Shown here one piece after another: positions 42,267 to 50,614 of a DNA stretch of 64,000 nucleotides. The DNA is taken from positions 2,559,501 through 2,623,500 of the forward strand of contig NZ_CP023344.1 of the NCBI RefSeq assembly GCF_002310495.1, written 5' to 3'. Origin of the DNA: Nibricoccus aquaticus. Its GTDB lineage: Bacteria; Verrucomicrobiota; Verrucomicrobiia; Opitutales; Opitutaceae. Below the pieces are notes generated by a model. It made no database searches, had not been told where the DNA came from, and saw only the letters and a program-made list of their open reading frames with translations. A program made the position numbers and the translations under genes. Numbering within the stretch: position 1 is the stretch's first letter; each line of letters begins with the position of its first letter.

Positions 42267-43943
42267 TCAGCGGGGCGGTTTGTTTTTATTCCGCTGGTCG
42301 TGGATGAAAATGCTGACGACGAGCCAGAGTCCGCCAGTGGCGGCGACGAGGAAGCAGATGATCGCGAGTGATGGGTAGCCGAGCAGGCGCGAAGGCGTTT
42401 CGATGCGCATCATGAGCGAGGCGCCGACGATCAATGCGGCGAGGATGAGGCCGGTGGTGATGCGGTTGGCGATTTTCTGCATGCCATCGACCATCATCTT
42501 GGCGTCCACGGCCTTCACCTTCACCTCGAGCTCTGAGTTCGTCACCGCATCCATGATACGGTTGAGGCGTCCGGGGAGGTTGCTGGCGAAATCCTTCATC
42601 TCGAGGAGCGTGCTGAAGGCGTTTCCTTGGGTAAGGTCTTTGCGCATCCGCTGCGTCATGAGCTGGCTGACGTTTTCACGGATGGAGGCGTTGGGGTCGA
42701 AAGATGGGTCGAGGGTGCGGCCGACCTCGTCGAGCTGGAGGAGCGTTTTCCCGAGCAGAGTCAGTTCGCTCGGGACGAAAAGGCCGTTGTCGTGGGCGTT
42801 GCGGCTAACGTCGAGGAGGGAGCGGCCGACATTGAGCTGGGCGAGTTCCTGGTCGCGGCGGCGGACGACGAGCTGGGAGATTTTTCGGCGGAATTCGGGG
42901 GCGTTGAAGTCCTCCATTTTTTCGCTGAAGCGGATGACGATGTCGGCGGCTTCCTCGCCGTTGCCGTCGCTGACGGCCATGAGGAGTTTGAGGAGATGCT
43001 CCTGCATACCGGGGGCGACGTGGCCGACCATGCCGAGATCGAGGAGGGCGATGCGGCCGTCGTCGGTCATGAAGACGTTGCCTGGATGGGGATCGGCGTG
43101 GAAGAGGCCGTCGAGGAGGACTTGTTTGAGGTAGGCTTTGAACAGATCGGCTGCGAGGGAAGTGGAGCCAGTCATTTCGAGACGGGCGAGCGGGCCGAGT
43201 TTGGTGATCTTGCGGCCGCGGACGTAGTCCATCGTGAGCACGCTGCCGCTGCAGTAGTCGGACACGGGCTGGGGGATCTGGATGGTTTCAAACTCCTTCA
43301 GGTTTTCGCCGACCTTGAGGAGGTTTTGGGCCTCACGCTCGTAGTTGAGCTCGTGCTGGATGGTGGTGCGGAATTCTTGGAGGACGCTGTGGAAGCGGTA
43401 GCGGCGGCCGACGGCGGTGTGGTTGTCGAAGAAGGTAGCGATGGTGGCGAGCACCTCGAAGTCCTCGGCGATCTGCTGACGGATGCCGGGTCGTTGAACT
43501 TTGACTACAACAGGGCGGCCGTCGCGCAAGGTGGCGGAGTGGACCTGGCCGAGCGAGGCGGCGGCGATGGGTTCGGAGGAGAAGTACTCAAAGGCTTTCG
43601 AGAGACGAACGCCGATGCCCTCGGTGACGATTTTTTCGACCTCTTCGAAGGGGAACGGCTTCACGTTGTCCTGAAGGCGGGCGAGAGCCTGGAGGTAAGG
43701 TTCGGGGAGTAGATCGGGGCGGCCGGCGAGAACCTGGCCGAGTTTCACGTAGGTGGGCCCCATCGCTTCGAGGTCGGCGGCGAATTGTTCGGGGGTGCCG
43801 GGGGTGCCAGAGCTGGAGTCTTTTTCGCTGACGCCGAAGGCCTGATCGGAGGCGAGGTGGCGGACGAGGTCGGAGCGGCCGTATTTCCAGAGGAGGGCGG
43901 CGATCTGCTGGTAGCGTTTGAGGTGGGAGGCGGAGAGTTTCAT
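42267..43943 (-). CDS. ubiB: UbiB/AarF/ABC1 family atypical kinase
   Basis: 558 residues. The KxGQ motif (YVKLGQVLAGRPDLLP), the Ala-rich loop (AAASLGQVH), Lys in VVVKVQRPG, catalytic HADPHPGN and metal-binding LLDLGMVG are all present, followed by two C-terminal transmembrane segments (about 490-510 and 525-548). UbiB-type proteins support isoprenoid quinone production and lipid handling at the membrane. The start ATG 43943 gives MKLSASHLKRYQQI; the in-frame upstream extension is not supported. Confidence 0.92.
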   Translation of the reverse strand: MKLSASHLKRYQQIAALLWKYGRSDLVRHLASDQAFGVSEKDSSSGTPGTPEQFAADLEAMGPTYVKLGQVLAGRPDLLPEPYLQALARLQDNVKPFPFEEVEKIVTEGIGVRLSKAFEYFSSEPIAAASLGQVHSATLRDGRPVVVKVQRPGIRQQIAEDFEVLATIATFFDNHTAVGRRYRFHSVLQEFRTTIQHELNYEREAQNLLKVGENLKEFETIQIPQPVSDYCSGSVLTMDYVRGRKITKLGPLARLEMTGSTSLAADLFKAYLKQVLLDGLFHADPHPGNVFMTDDGRIALLDLGMVGHVAPGMQEHLLKLLMAVSDGNGEEAADIVIRFSEKMEDFNAPEFRRKISQLVVRRRDQELAQLNVGRSLLDVSRNAHDNGLFVPSELTLLGKTLLQLDEVGRTLDPSFDPNASIRENVSQLMTQRMRKDLTQGNAFSTLLEMKDFASNLPGRLNRIMDAVTNSELEVKVKAVDAKMMVDGMQKIANRITTGLILAALIVGASLMMRIETPSRLLGYPSLAIICFLVAATGGLWLVVSIFIHDQRNKNKPPR

Positions 43944-44137
43944 GGAATAGCTGGAGTGGATGAGTCTAGGAATGCCGACAGGTGTTTTAAGCAGACGTTC
44001 AGGGCACGGCGGCATGGGTGCGGTCTGGAGCGTAGCGGGATTTATTCCTACCTGAGTTGACGTGGAGCAATCGGGAGTAGCTTTCAGACCCGCCGCTCGC
44101 GCTGTTGGCATATAGGAAGCGGCTAATCCTTTTAACT

Positions 44138-44461
44138 ATGTTTCGTGCAGCCAAAGACGCCGTCGCCGGAAAATCCGCGAAGATTTATCTCAACGATCTG
44201 CTCTCGCGCTATGGGCGTCTGGAGGAGCTGAGAATCGATTCCAAGCGCGGGAGCATGGAGCTGACGTGTTTGTTGCATGGAGAGACGAAGCCGCTGTCTA
44301 TCGAGGTCGGGAAGTACACCATCGAGCAGCAGGGGGAGACACGGCTGCTGCGGCTTGCGGAATGCCGCTGTGAGCGTGTGTGGGTGCAGAATCTTCTGGC
44401 TGATTTTGCAGAGAAAAAAACTTTTCCGTTACCTAGTTGGGCGGCTGCCGCTTTGAGCTAA
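44138..44461 (+). CDS. Hypothetical protein (107 residues)
   Basis: A small soluble alpha/beta protein: MFRAAKDAVAGKSAKIYLND, then SRYGRLEELRIDSKRGSMEL, ICVEV-like strands (PLSIEVGKYTI) and a helical end. The plan suggests a ligand-free SRPBCC- or lipid-binding-like small domain, but I cannot name a family. It is divergent from ubiB with 194 nt between starts. The ATG at 44138 is the natural start; the earlier in-frame codon lies in the divergent promoter region. Confidence 0.65.
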   Translation: MFRAAKDAVAGKSAKIYLNDLLSRYGRLEELRIDSKRGSMELTCLLHGETKPLSIEVGKYTIEQQGETRLLRLAECRCERVWVQNLLADFAEKKTFPLPSWAAAALS

Positions 44462-44605
44462 TTCATCGCAAAGTGCATTCCGGTTCTCGGGTGGACCTTG
44501 CAGATTAGCGAAATGTGAAGTGATGGCTGACGTGAATTGAGCGAGGGGTGAGACGCCGCTTTTGAGAGGGAGAGTGGTCTCTGGTGTTGGCTAGTGAAGC
44601 GCTGC

Positions 44606-44620
44606 TGGCACGGCTCAAGC
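44606..44620 (+). promoter_or_regulatory. Sigma-54-like promoter before the 39-residue membrane protein
   Basis: TGGCACG, GCTC, AAGC: a perfect -24 element and the -12 GC at the right spacing, 83 nt before the ATG at 44703. The same TGGCACG-N4-AAGC string occurs at 50533-50547. Confidence 0.45.
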
Positions 44621-44702
44621 GAAAGAGAGGTTAACCGATTCTCATCATTCCGCATTTCACGCGGTAGAGAATCACACGCTAACAACTTCAAAAAACACTC
44701 CA

Positions 44703-44822
44703 ATGATTGCTACACTTCTTCCCTTGGCCGCTGCTGGTTGGTCGCTCCTCTATCTGCTCTTCGGTGGCGGCATTTTCGGTGCGATCGTGATTTTCGTGAT
44801 CGCTAAGATTTTTCGCAAATAA
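44703..44822 (+). CDS. 39-residue membrane protein
   Basis: ATG 44703 to TAA 44820-44822. One long hydrophobic stretch covers residues 3-34 with a glycine turn (LLFGGGIFGAIVIFVIA) and a basic end KIFRK. It begins 241 nt after the upstream gene and stops 27 nt before topoisomerase IB. A sigma-54-like element precedes it. It is likely a real stress-type microprotein, but no family can be assigned. Confidence 0.6.
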   Translation: MIATLLPLAAAGWSLLYLLFGGGIFGAIVIFVIAKIFRK

Positions 44823-44849
44823 GCGTCCAACGCTGCCGGAGACTCTGTC

Positions 44850-45911
44850 ATGGCTTCAATCGCGCTCATGGACAGCGCTGGTGCGGCCAAAGAAGCCGGA
44901 TTGCGCTATGTCACCGATGATTCCAGAGGGATCACTCGGCGGCGTGCAGGAAAGGCCTTTCGCTACCTGATGCCGGATGGCGCTCCGGTTAAGAACGCCG
45001 ACACTCTTGCGCGCATCCGCAGTCTGGCGATTCCTCCTGCTTGGTCAGATGTCTGGATTTGTCCGCTTACGACGGGGCATTTGCAGGCGACGGGACGGGA
45101 TGTCCGTAACCGGAAGCAGCACCGTTATCATCCCGAGTGGAGAGCAATTCGCGATCAGACGAAGTACGAGCGCATGATTGCTTTTGGCCGGGTGCTGCCG
45201 GCTCTAAGGCGCAAGGTGGAGCGCGATCTGCGGCGGCTTGGAACTGGCCGTGAGAAAGTGCTGGCAGCCGTCACGAGACTTCTTGAAGCGACGTTGATCC
45301 GCGTGGGCAACGAAGAGTATGTGCGGCAAAACGGATCTTTCGGGTTGAGCACACTACGGGACCGGCATGTCTCGATTCGCGGTGGGACGATGCACTTCGC
45401 GTTTCTTGGGAAAAGCGGGAAACGGCATGCGATCGATCTTCATGATCCGCGTCTGGCGAAGATCGTTCGCAGTGCGCAGGAACTGCCGGGACAGACACTT
45501 TTTCAATATGAGGACGAGGCAGGCAACGTGCAGAAAATCGCCTCTGAAGATGTGAACGCTTATCTGCGGGAAATCGGAGGCGAGGAGTTTTCGGCGAAGG
45601 ATTTTCGCACGTGGGCGGCGACGGTTCTGGCGGCGGAGGCGCTACGCGGGTTCGAATGCGTGCACTCAAAAGTGCAGGCAAAGAAAAATGTGATTAGCGC
45701 GATCAAACATGTAGCCGAGAGGTTGGGGAATACGCCGGCGATCTGCCGGAAGTCGTACATCCATCCCGTGATTTTGAACAGTTACCTGGATGGACTCACG
45801 GTAACGGTCATGAAAACACGGGCCGAAAAAATCTCTCGCGGCAGTCTGACACCGATCGAGGCGGCGGTGCTTGAATTTCTTCAGAAGCAATTAACCGCCG
45901 CGCAGAGCTGA
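44850..45911 (+). CDS. DNA topoisomerase IB (bacterial, poxvirus-like)
   Basis: A 353-residue single-strand nicking topoisomerase that relaxes supercoils. The N-terminal beta domain has YVTDDSRGITRRRAGKAF; catalytic residues lie in RVGNEEYVRQNGSFGLSTLR (first Arg), KSGKRH (Lys), FRTWAATVLAAEAL (second Arg region) and the nucleophile Tyr in CRKSYIHP. The length fits the family. These enzymes are accessory and often spread laterally. Base composition is somewhat lower in GC than its neighbours. It may be co-transcribed with the small membrane protein. Confidence 0.92.
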   Translation: MASIALMDSAGAAKEAGLRYVTDDSRGITRRRAGKAFRYLMPDGAPVKNADTLARIRSLAIPPAWSDVWICPLTTGHLQATGRDVRNRKQHRYHPEWRAIRDQTKYERMIAFGRVLPALRRKVERDLRRLGTGREKVLAAVTRLLEATLIRVGNEEYVRQNGSFGLSTLRDRHVSIRGGTMHFAFLGKSGKRHAIDLHDPRLAKIVRSAQELPGQTLFQYEDEAGNVQKIASEDVNAYLREIGGEEFSAKDFRTWAATVLAAEALRGFECVHSKVQAKKNVISAIKHVAERLGNTPAICRKSYIHPVILNSYLDGLTVTVMKTRAEKISRGSLTPIEAAVLEFLQKQLTAAQS

Positions 45912-45952
45912 TTATCGTAGTGGTACACGAGGAAGATACTCGGTTGTGCAGA

Positions 45953-46627
45953 CTAGCGGGTGCCGGGCATCCGAACGCGGGCGGCGAAGGGGAAAAGGCC
46001 GCCGAGAGTGCCGAGGACGGCACCGGCGGCGGCGTCGAGGGCGACGTGCTGGCGGGTGGCGAGTGTCGAATAGATGATGGCTAGGCACCAAAGCCAGTTG
46101 AGCAGATGGACGATGAGGGGAGCGGAGAGGCTGCGGAAGATGCGGCCGGCGCGGATGGCGGAGAAGACGGCGAAGGCGACGTGGAGGGAGGGGCAGGCGT
46201 TGCCGGCGGCGTCGACACTTTTGAGGAACTGGAAGTTTGGATACTGGGTCCAGTCGATGCCGGGCGATGGAATGACGGTGGGCCAGAAAAGGAAGATGCC
46301 GAGACCGATGAGGGCGACGGCGGCGGATTCCCAGCCGTAGGCGACGAGTTCGCGGCGGGTGCGGAGCGCGATGGGCGGGAAGCACACGTAGACCCAGAGC
46401 GAGAGGTAGATCGGCAGCGAGAACGGGGCGAACGCGATGGCGTGATCGAGCGCGGTGAGCGGCATCACGGTGACGGGGAAGCGGGGGGATTCGAGGAGCT
46501 CGAAATAGCCGAGGAAGAAGATCGTGATGAACGCAGTGATGCCGACGGTCTTGAGCACTGGGTGCGCGATCATCCGGGAGAGGAGTTCGCGTGGGGCGGA
46601 GGTTTTTTCCCGGGAGTCGGCAGGCAT
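45953..46627 (-). CDS. PAP2-superfamily membrane phosphatase
   Basis: 224 residues with about five to six transmembrane helices. The PAP2 C2 motif is PSLHVA (NACPSLHVAFAVF) and C3 is TRQHVALDAAAG; C1 is weak. It resembles inositolphosphotransferase-like PAP2 proteins and probably removes phosphate from lipid phosphates at the inner membrane. The start is ATG 46627 (MPADSREK). It converges with topoisomerase IB, 41 nt apart. Confidence 0.82.
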   Translation of the reverse strand: MPADSREKTSAPRELLSRMIAHPVLKTVGITAFITIFFLGYFELLESPRFPVTVMPLTALDHAIAFAPFSLPIYLSLWVYVCFPPIALRTRRELVAYGWESAAVALIGLGIFLFWPTVIPSPGIDWTQYPNFQFLKSVDAAGNACPSLHVAFAVFSAIRAGRIFRSLSAPLIVHLLNWLWCLAIIYSTLATRQHVALDAAAGAVLGTLGGLFPFAARVRMPGTR

Positions 46628-46742
46628 GATTGTCGAGGGCGCGTTAGAAACGCGTCGCCGAGAACGACAGAAGGCGGGCAAGGACGGAAGGTTTAATCCG
46701 CGCAAGCACGCTGGCCTATGCGGCCACTTTTAGTCGGCTGAC

Positions 46743-47771
46743 TTAAGCCCAGATCCAAGGCTCGAGGACATGCTCGTAGCGGCCTTTGGCGAGGATGCGG
46801 ACGTGGCCGAGGCCGGGAAACGGGAGGTGCGCACCGAAAACGCGGAGGCGGTCGGCACTGGCACGGTCGAGGATTTTTTTGCGGGTCTCGATGCCGGTGG
46901 CGGGATCGGAGTCGAAGGCGATGCTCCAATCAGGATGCTCGAACGAGACCACGTGATGATGGACGGAATCGACGAGGTGGAGGAGCTGATCGTTGCCCGA
47001 GGAGAAGAGGAGGGCGATGTGGCCGGGGGTGTGACCGGGAGCGTCGATGATTTCGAGACCGTCGAGGAGTTTTTCGCCGCCTTTAATCTGGTCGAACTTA
47101 ATGGCGGCGAGGTGGGCTTTGGCACTGGCGATGAAGCCTTGTTTGTCGGCTTCGGGCAGATTGGCGCCGGAAAGATCAGGAGAGGAGCCGGTCCAGAAGG
47201 CGTACTCGTGGCGGTGGATGAAGTGGCGCGCGTTTTTGAATACGGGGGCTTTGGTGACGGGATCGAGCAGGCCGCCCATGTGGTCGCCATGGGCGTGGGT
47301 GAGGATGACGGCGGTGATCTGTTCGGGCTTCACACCGGCGGCGGCGAGTTGGGAGGGAAGTTGCCCGGCGATGGGGCCGAAGAGAGCGCCGGAGCCGGAA
47401 TCGACGAGGACGAGTTCGGAGCCCATGCGAACGAGGAGAACGCAGAAGGGAATGCGGATCTGGTCAGGGGAAACGAAGGCGTTTTTGAGAGTGGCGCTGA
47501 CTTCATCGGGGCCGTGGCCTTTCCAGAATTGGAGCTGGGAAGTTGGGCCGGCCATGCCGCCGTCGATGAAGGCGGTGGCTTCGAAGGCGCCGATGTTGAA
47601 GCGGTAGAAGCCGGGTTGCGCGACGGTGGGGGCGGGAGTGCTGGCGGGCGAAGCATCGGCTCCGAAACTGAGCGAGGGGGCGATGAGGGCGGTGGCGGCG
47701 GTGAGGCCGAAGAAGCGGAGGGCGTCGCGGCGTGAGAGCGTGGATGGGCTGGGGAGGAGAGAGGAAGCCAT
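46743..47771 (-). CDS. Exported metallo-beta-lactamase-fold hydrolase
   Basis: 342 residues with a twin-arginine-type leader (SRRDALRFFGLTAATALIAP). Metal motif THAHGDHMGG, further ligands in PGHTPGHIAL and LHLVDSVHHH. The overall plan matches quorum-quenching-lactonase-like or alkylsulfatase-distant MBL proteins of the MBL_fold hydrolase group. The substrate is unknown. Folding before export via Tat would fit a metal-loaded enzyme. Confidence 0.85.
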   Translation of the reverse strand: MASSLLPSPSTLSRRDALRFFGLTAATALIAPSLSFGADASPASTPAPTVAQPGFYRFNIGAFEATAFIDGGMAGPTSQLQFWKGHGPDEVSATLKNAFVSPDQIRIPFCVLLVRMGSELVLVDSGSGALFGPIAGQLPSQLAAAGVKPEQITAVILTHAHGDHMGGLLDPVTKAPVFKNARHFIHRHEYAFWTGSSPDLSGANLPEADKQGFIASAKAHLAAIKFDQIKGGEKLLDGLEIIDAPGHTPGHIALLFSSGNDQLLHLVDSVHHHVVSFEHPDWSIAFDSDPATGIETRKKILDRASADRLRVFGAHLPFPGLGHVRILAKGRYEHVLEPWIWA

Positions 47772-47876
47772 GAGGGCGAAATGGATAGCACTTAATTATC
47801 CAAGGGCAACTGGCGGCAGGAGGCTGGGGGACGATAGTTGGCTGGATTTCAGAGCAGTGCAGCTGGGGAAATTTTA

Positions 47877-48293
47877 TCAGCGTGACTCGATGCCAGTAGA
47901 GGAAGCTCGATGTTGGAGCAGATCCCACTTGTTGCCGGAGAGGTCTTCGAAGACGGCGACGGTGCCGTAGGGTTCGTGGCGGGGGGATTCGTGGAATTTC
48001 ACGCCGCGTGCGAGCATGGCGGCGTGGTCGCGGGCGAAGTCATCGGTGTGGAGAAAGAGGAAAACGCGGCCGCCGGCTTGATGGCCGATGCTGGCGCGCT
48101 CGGTGTCGTTTTTAGGCTGGGCGAGGAGCAGGCGGGTTTCGCGCGAGCCGGGCGGGGCGATCACGACCCAGCGTTTGCCGGAGCCTAGCGGGTTGTCTTC
48201 GACGAGATCGAAAGCGAGGACCTTCGTGTACCACGCGATGGCTTCGTCGTAGTCGCGGACGAGGAGGGAAACGGCGCTGAGGAACTGAGGCAT
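47877..48293 (-). CDS. VOC/glyoxalase-family protein
   Basis: 138 residues: LSAVSLLVRDYDEAIAWYTK at the N-terminus and PYGTVAVFEDLSGNKWDLLQ at the C-terminus are the paired betaalphabetabetabeta modules of a vicinal-oxygen-chelate protein. A metal-ligand Glu sits in the final strand region. It could be a lyase or a drug-binding protein; no specific activity is supported. It is located 105 nt upstream of the MBL gene on the same strand. Confidence 0.82.
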   Translation of the reverse strand: MPQFLSAVSLLVRDYDEAIAWYTKVLAFDLVEDNPLGSGKRWVVIAPPGSRETRLLLAQPKNDTERASIGHQAGGRVFLFLHTDDFARDHAAMLARGVKFHESPRHEPYGTVAVFEDLSGNKWDLLQHRASSTGIESR

Positions 48294-48320
48294 GGGTTCA
48301 CGGTGCAGACCGTGCGCGTG

Positions 48321-49256
48321 TCAGCGAGCGTTGTCCGCGAGGGCGTTGGTCTGGATGTTGACCTGATTGTCGAGGCGCTGGGTGAAGTCTAGCGGGTCGC
48401 CGACGGTAACGGTGCCGGGGGCGATTTGGTAGGCGAAGACTTGGAAGAAGCTGAGCGTGGCGCCGCCGTAGATGGTGGAGAAGGCGCCGTCCACGGCGTC
48501 GAGGCCGCAGGAGACTTTGACGCGGCCGATGCGGGGGACGTGGAAGCGGGCGTCGGTGGTGTGCCAGTGGCCACCGAGATAGACTTCGGCGTAGGCGTGG
48601 AAATCCATGTGATTTTCCGGATCGGGATAAGCGATGTCGGGCAGGTGGCCGGTGACGTAGCGGGTGGGAATGTTGAACGTGCGGTTGAGGGCGACGGCGA
48701 GGTGGGCGAAGTCGCGGCAGACGCCGTAACCGCGCTGGAGAATATCCCACGCGGAGAGATCGGGGCGGCCGGACATGTAGGTGTACTTGATGTTCTGATG
48801 CAGCCAGAGGCTGATGGCCTGGACGCGGGGCCAGCCGTGTTCGACGTGGCCGAATTTTTCCCAGGCGAAGTTGGTGAGTTTGTCGGAGTCGCAGTAGCGG
48901 CTGGGGAGTGTGTAGCGGAGATACTCTGGCGGGAGTTCCTCGACGGGCGTGGGGCGTTTGTCGGTGAGGTCGTGGTTGTCGGGCTTCGAGGAGACGGAGA
49001 CGATGGCGTCGTGTTTGATGACGTTGGTACCGGGGCGCAGATCGAGGCGGAAGACGTGATTGCCGTGGCTGTCCACGAATTCCTCGGCGGGGAGGTTTGG
49101 GCCGAGGCTGAGGCTTTCGGCGAGGACAAGGTGCTGGCGGTCGCGGAGGGGCTGGACGTTGAGGAGCAGGGTGGCGCGGCCGGTGACTTCGTAGGTGAGG
49201 TTGCAGCCGACGCGCAGCGTGATGTCGAAAACGGGCGAGCGGCGGGGGGAAGTCAT
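48321..49256 (-). CDS. Transglutaminase-like cysteine-protease-fold protein
   Basis: 311 residues with an N-terminal beta-sandwich (about 1-130) and a transglutaminase-core domain: catalytic Cys in GYGVCRDFAHLAVAL, His in HAYAEVYLGGHWHTTDARF, and Asp in the latter. It resembles the bacterial transglutaminase-like family with unknown peptide or amidase substrates. There is no signal peptide. It is upstream of the VOC gene by 27 nt, so they are likely co-transcribed. Confidence 0.86.
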   Translation of the reverse strand: MTSPRRSPVFDITLRVGCNLTYEVTGRATLLLNVQPLRDRQHLVLAESLSLGPNLPAEEFVDSHGNHVFRLDLRPGTNVIKHDAIVSVSSKPDNHDLTDKRPTPVEELPPEYLRYTLPSRYCDSDKLTNFAWEKFGHVEHGWPRVQAISLWLHQNIKYTYMSGRPDLSAWDILQRGYGVCRDFAHLAVALNRTFNIPTRYVTGHLPDIAYPDPENHMDFHAYAEVYLGGHWHTTDARFHVPRIGRVKVSCGLDAVDGAFSTIYGGATLSFFQVFAYQIAPGTVTVGDPLDFTQRLDNQVNIQTNALADNAR

Positions 49257-49399
49257 GGCGGCATGAACGCAGATACTGAGCCAGTGGCGCGGTTATTCTT
49301 GGAAGCCGCGGGGAAAAATCAGGGTGGTGTGCTGGCGGGTGTGCGGCATCGAAAACCCGCGCGTTGAACGAGTGCGTGGGGTGGGGGAAGTCGAGGCGC

Positions 49400-49420
49400 G
49401 ACCGTGGGTGTACGGTCCTA
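49400..49420. repeat. REP-like palindrome at the trhO 3' end
   Basis: GACCGT/ACGGTC with loop GGGTGT (49400-49417), then CTAC. CTA at 49418-49420 is the TAG stop of trhO on the minus strand. Confidence 0.7.
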
Positions 49421-50344
49421 CTTGGCGGAACGCGCCGGGCTGCCGAGGTAGTCGGCGGTGGCGGAGGTGAGGCCGACGCGGCGGCAGTCGCGGCAGAGGC
49501 GGGCGTCGGGGTCTTCGGCGAGGGTTTCCTCGGCGACGATGATGATCTTATGGCAGGGATCGTGGAGGCAGTTTATCACGTTGCGCGTGGCGCGGCCGGT
49601 GTGTTCGCAGCGACCTACGGGCGCTTTTGGCTCCTTGGTGCCGACGGGGACGGTCATGCGTTCGTCGAAGACGAAGCAGTCGCCTTCCCAGTGGGCGTCG
49701 CCGACCTGGTCGCCGTAGCTGACGATGCCGCCTTCGAGCTGGAAGACGTTTTTGAAACCAGCCTGACGGAAGAGCGCGGAGGCTTTTTCGCAGCGGATGC
49801 CGCCGGTGCAGTACATGAGGATTTTTTTGTCCTTCAGGTTTTCGTACTGCGGAAGGAGGGCGGGGAGCTCGCGAAAATTTTCGATGGGCGGGAGGATCGC
49901 GCCTTTGAAGCGGCCGACTTCGGATTCGTAGCGGTTGCGGGCATCGAAGAGGACGACGTCTTCCTGCTCAATCGTGCGTTTCCACTCGGCGGGCGTGAGG
50001 TGGGGCGCAGTGTCTTTGGTGGGATCGAGTTCGGAGCCGGCGCCGAGGGTGACGATTTCGCGGCGGACTTTGATATCGAGTTTTGGGAACGGTTGGGAGT
50101 CAGCGTAGCTGATTTTGAAGACGACGTCGGTGAACTCGGGGCGTGCGTGAAGCGCTTGTTGATAGGCGGTGGTTGCGGCTTCGGAGCCGGCGACGGTGCC
50201 GTTGATGCCCTCGGTGCCGAGGAGGATGCGGCCGCGCAGACCGAGGCGTTCGCAGAGTTCGCGTTGTTCGCGCATGAGCGCGGCGGGATCGGCGATGAGG
50301 ACGTACTTGTAGTAGAGGAGGACGGTGAGGCGGGCGGCGGACAT
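49418..50344 (-). CDS. trhO: tRNA uridine(34) hydroxylase TrhO (YceA rhodanese family)
   Basis: 308 residues. N-terminal TrhO domain (VLLYYKYVLIADP, GTEGINGTVAGS), then a rhodanese domain with the active-site loop CTGGIRCEKAS and a C-terminal Cys-rich part (CEHTGR, CLHDPC, CRDC). TrhO hydroxylates U34 of certain tRNAs. The length and order fit the family. The TAG stop is contributed by a REP-like palindrome tail. Confidence 0.92.
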   Translation of the reverse strand: MSAARLTVLLYYKYVLIADPAALMREQRELCERLGLRGRILLGTEGINGTVAGSEAATTAYQQALHARPEFTDVVFKISYADSQPFPKLDIKVRREIVTLGAGSELDPTKDTAPHLTPAEWKRTIEQEDVVLFDARNRYESEVGRFKGAILPPIENFRELPALLPQYENLKDKKILMYCTGGIRCEKASALFRQAGFKNVFQLEGGIVSYGDQVGDAHWEGDCFVFDERMTVPVGTKEPKAPVGRCEHTGRATRNVINCLHDPCHKIIIVAEETLAEDPDARLCRDCRRVGLTSATADYLGSPARSAK

Positions 50345-50532
50345 GCGAGAGAGGAAGAGCGTGGGAATTCAATGCGGTTGGCTCAAGCCGTTGCTCTGCG
50401 CATTTTTTGCGCGGCGAGAAACTGCATGTTGCGCCGCAGCAGGCATCGAGGCGGATGCAGTCTGCAACTGGCGGCGAAGTGCTCTGAATTTAATTCATTG
50501 AAGGGCAGAAGCATCCGCCCGGGGGCGTCCCG

Positions 50533-50547
50533 TGGCACGAACGAAGC
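50533..50547 (+). promoter_or_regulatory. Sigma-54-like promoter before the 330-residue membrane protein
   Basis: TGGCACG, AACG, AAGC, with GG and GC in RpoN spacing, 68 nt before the ATG at 50615. It is nearly the same string as at 44606-44620. The rest of the 270-nt intergenic stretch shows no gene. Confidence 0.45.
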
Positions 50548-50614
50548 GATAGGCAGAACAATCTGCGGTTCAATGAAACGCAGCACTTCAACCCCACAAC
50601 CAAAGCCACATTCC

